Below, one piece after another: positions 62,990 to 64,000 of a stretch of DNA of 64,000 nucleotides (position 1 is the first letter of the stretch; each line of letters starts with the position of its first letter). Below the pieces are notes generated by a model, which saw only the letters and a program-made list of their open reading frames with translations, was not told the DNA's origin and did not search any database. This DNA comes from Mucor racemosus (Eukaryota > Mucoromycota > Mucoromycetes > Mucorales > Mucoraceae), in NCBI GenBank assembly GCA_027405735.1, contig JAPEHQ010000005.1, forward strand, positions 1,240,001 through 1,304,000. Direction: 5' to 3'. Both the position numbers and the translations under genes were made by a program.

Positions 62990-64000
62990 ATCATCTAAAG
63001 ATCACGCTATTGCTCTCCGACATACCTGAGATGCTTAACTTTAATCCAAAAATGAGTATCCAGGAATATCCTATCTCTAGCAGTTGGTATAATGACTTTA
63101 GTGCTAATGTTTCAGGTTTTTTACGCGTATTTCACTGTTAAAACCAAAACTTTTGAGCCTTAATATCTCTGCAAAACATTAAGTTTTACTAATAGTCTTT
63201 AATAATAAAATTTACTTATTTTGAAGCACTTTATAACATATTTAAGTATGAAAAAATTCTGAGCACTTTTATTTTTTTCATTTTTTTGACATTTTTCTAG
63301 TAGATTTCGAAATATTCGTTAAATTGAGCAGTATTTTTTTTTACATTCATATCATAGAGCTCGTTGAGTTCTCTTGGACCCAATTTAGTTTTTTTCAAAT
63401 ATTGATTTTTCGTGGAGATATCATCAAAAATGTATACAAAAAAATATTCTCCTTTTTGCGTCAATTTTTCCTTGTATACCCTCGTCGCAAATCCTGAATT
63501 TAAAAAAAAATTGACAAAATCTCGTTTTCTTTACGTAAAATAGAGCTAGAAGACTCAACAATAGCTAGATTGATAGATAATTTTTTTTTACATTATCTCA
63601 ATTACTTGCATTTAAAACATGCCTATAAAAAGTGATGTATATCTTCAAAAAACCTCCAAAATTTCAATTGCATTTTGCGCAAAATTTAATGTAAAATATT
63701 TTTCTGATTTTTGTTTAGATGTATGCAGAATTTAAAACTGTACAAAAGCTATTTACTACTCTAGATTAGCTTACTTTGCAGCTCTTGAGCCATTAAACAA
63801 TTTTGTTTTTTGCATCATTTTTCGTTCATTTTAACAAATAAATTTTGGAACCCCGTTATGATAGGTTTTAAGCTATGATAAGAACTATTACTTTAATTTT
63901 CTCAACTAAAAATTAATATTTTTTACTAAAAAAAAAATGCAGAGTAGCAATCAATTAGACCTATCTTGCGACTACAGAAATTAAGCCCTGGATAATGAGT
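62990..64000 (+). repeat. Dispersed repeat E, copy 3 (runs off the window)
   Basis: Aligns with 38535-39605: CATACCTGAGATGCTTAAC, TAGAGCTCGTTGAGTTC, TTTTCGTGGAGATATC and the final TTTTGGAACCCCGTTA block. Shares with copy 1 a short end segment (ATGCAGAGTAGC) that copy 2 lacks. Non-coding. Confidence 0.75.

Overview
The window looks like a chromosome segment of an early-diverging fungus, most likely Mucoromycota. It is very AT-rich. Genes are split by many short introns (about 55-70 nt, GT..AG with AT-rich interiors), proteins carry Gln/Asn/Ser runs, and the families seen (PH-CRIB PAK kinase, Kelch-BTB protein, PP4 regulatory subunit 3, Nup155, malic enzyme, class I cyclic-nucleotide phosphodiesterase) are eukaryotic. 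No species is assigned.

Host genes lie in four islands. (1) 11.9-24.5 kb: a Nup155/Nup170-type nucleoporin (-), a multi-pass amino-acid transporter-like protein (-) and a PP4R3/SMEK/Psy2-type phosphatase subunit (+). (2) 24.5-37.8 kb: two small paralogous proteins with a KSVxF (PP1-docking-like) start and an EYDRS motif, separated by retroelement debris; then a Kelch-BTB gene (-) and a Cla4-like PAK kinase (+) sharing a divergent promoter. (3) 54.3-58 kb: a low-complexity membrane protein and a cAMP/cGMP phosphodiesterase, both (-). (4) 59.4-61.5 kb: malic enzyme (-) with a GC-AG intron. One tRNA-Ile(AAT) lies at the left edge. Exon joins were read by hand from frame continuity, splice consensus and protein similarity.

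The rest (about 0.7-11 kb, 25.8-29.5 kb, 38-53 kb, 63-64 kb) is a nested transposon landscape. Many elements can be delimited to the base by target-site duplications (TSDs) or by undisturbed homologous sites elsewhere in the window. They include a Tc1-type DD34E element with 213-bp inverted ends and two nonsense codons, several solo LTRs of four families with 5-bp TSDs, a 148-bp TAA-flanked MITE, four copies of an exactly 66-bp TA-flanked hairpin MITE, and a roughly 1-kb non-coding repeat in three copies.

The main structure is a 9.5-kb imperfect palindrome (40686-50215) bounded and subdivided by CACTACGGCCG termini. Its junctions cut one LTR at AGAT, with the two halves in opposite orientation, each abutting a CACTACGG end and each carrying AGAT. 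This is the pattern expected from transposase-mediated reversed-ends (alternative) transposition. The repeated unit carries a captured exon of the cytoplasmic dynein intermediate chain; four decayed copies are present. One copy joins an aspartic-protease pseudogene at a short microhomology.
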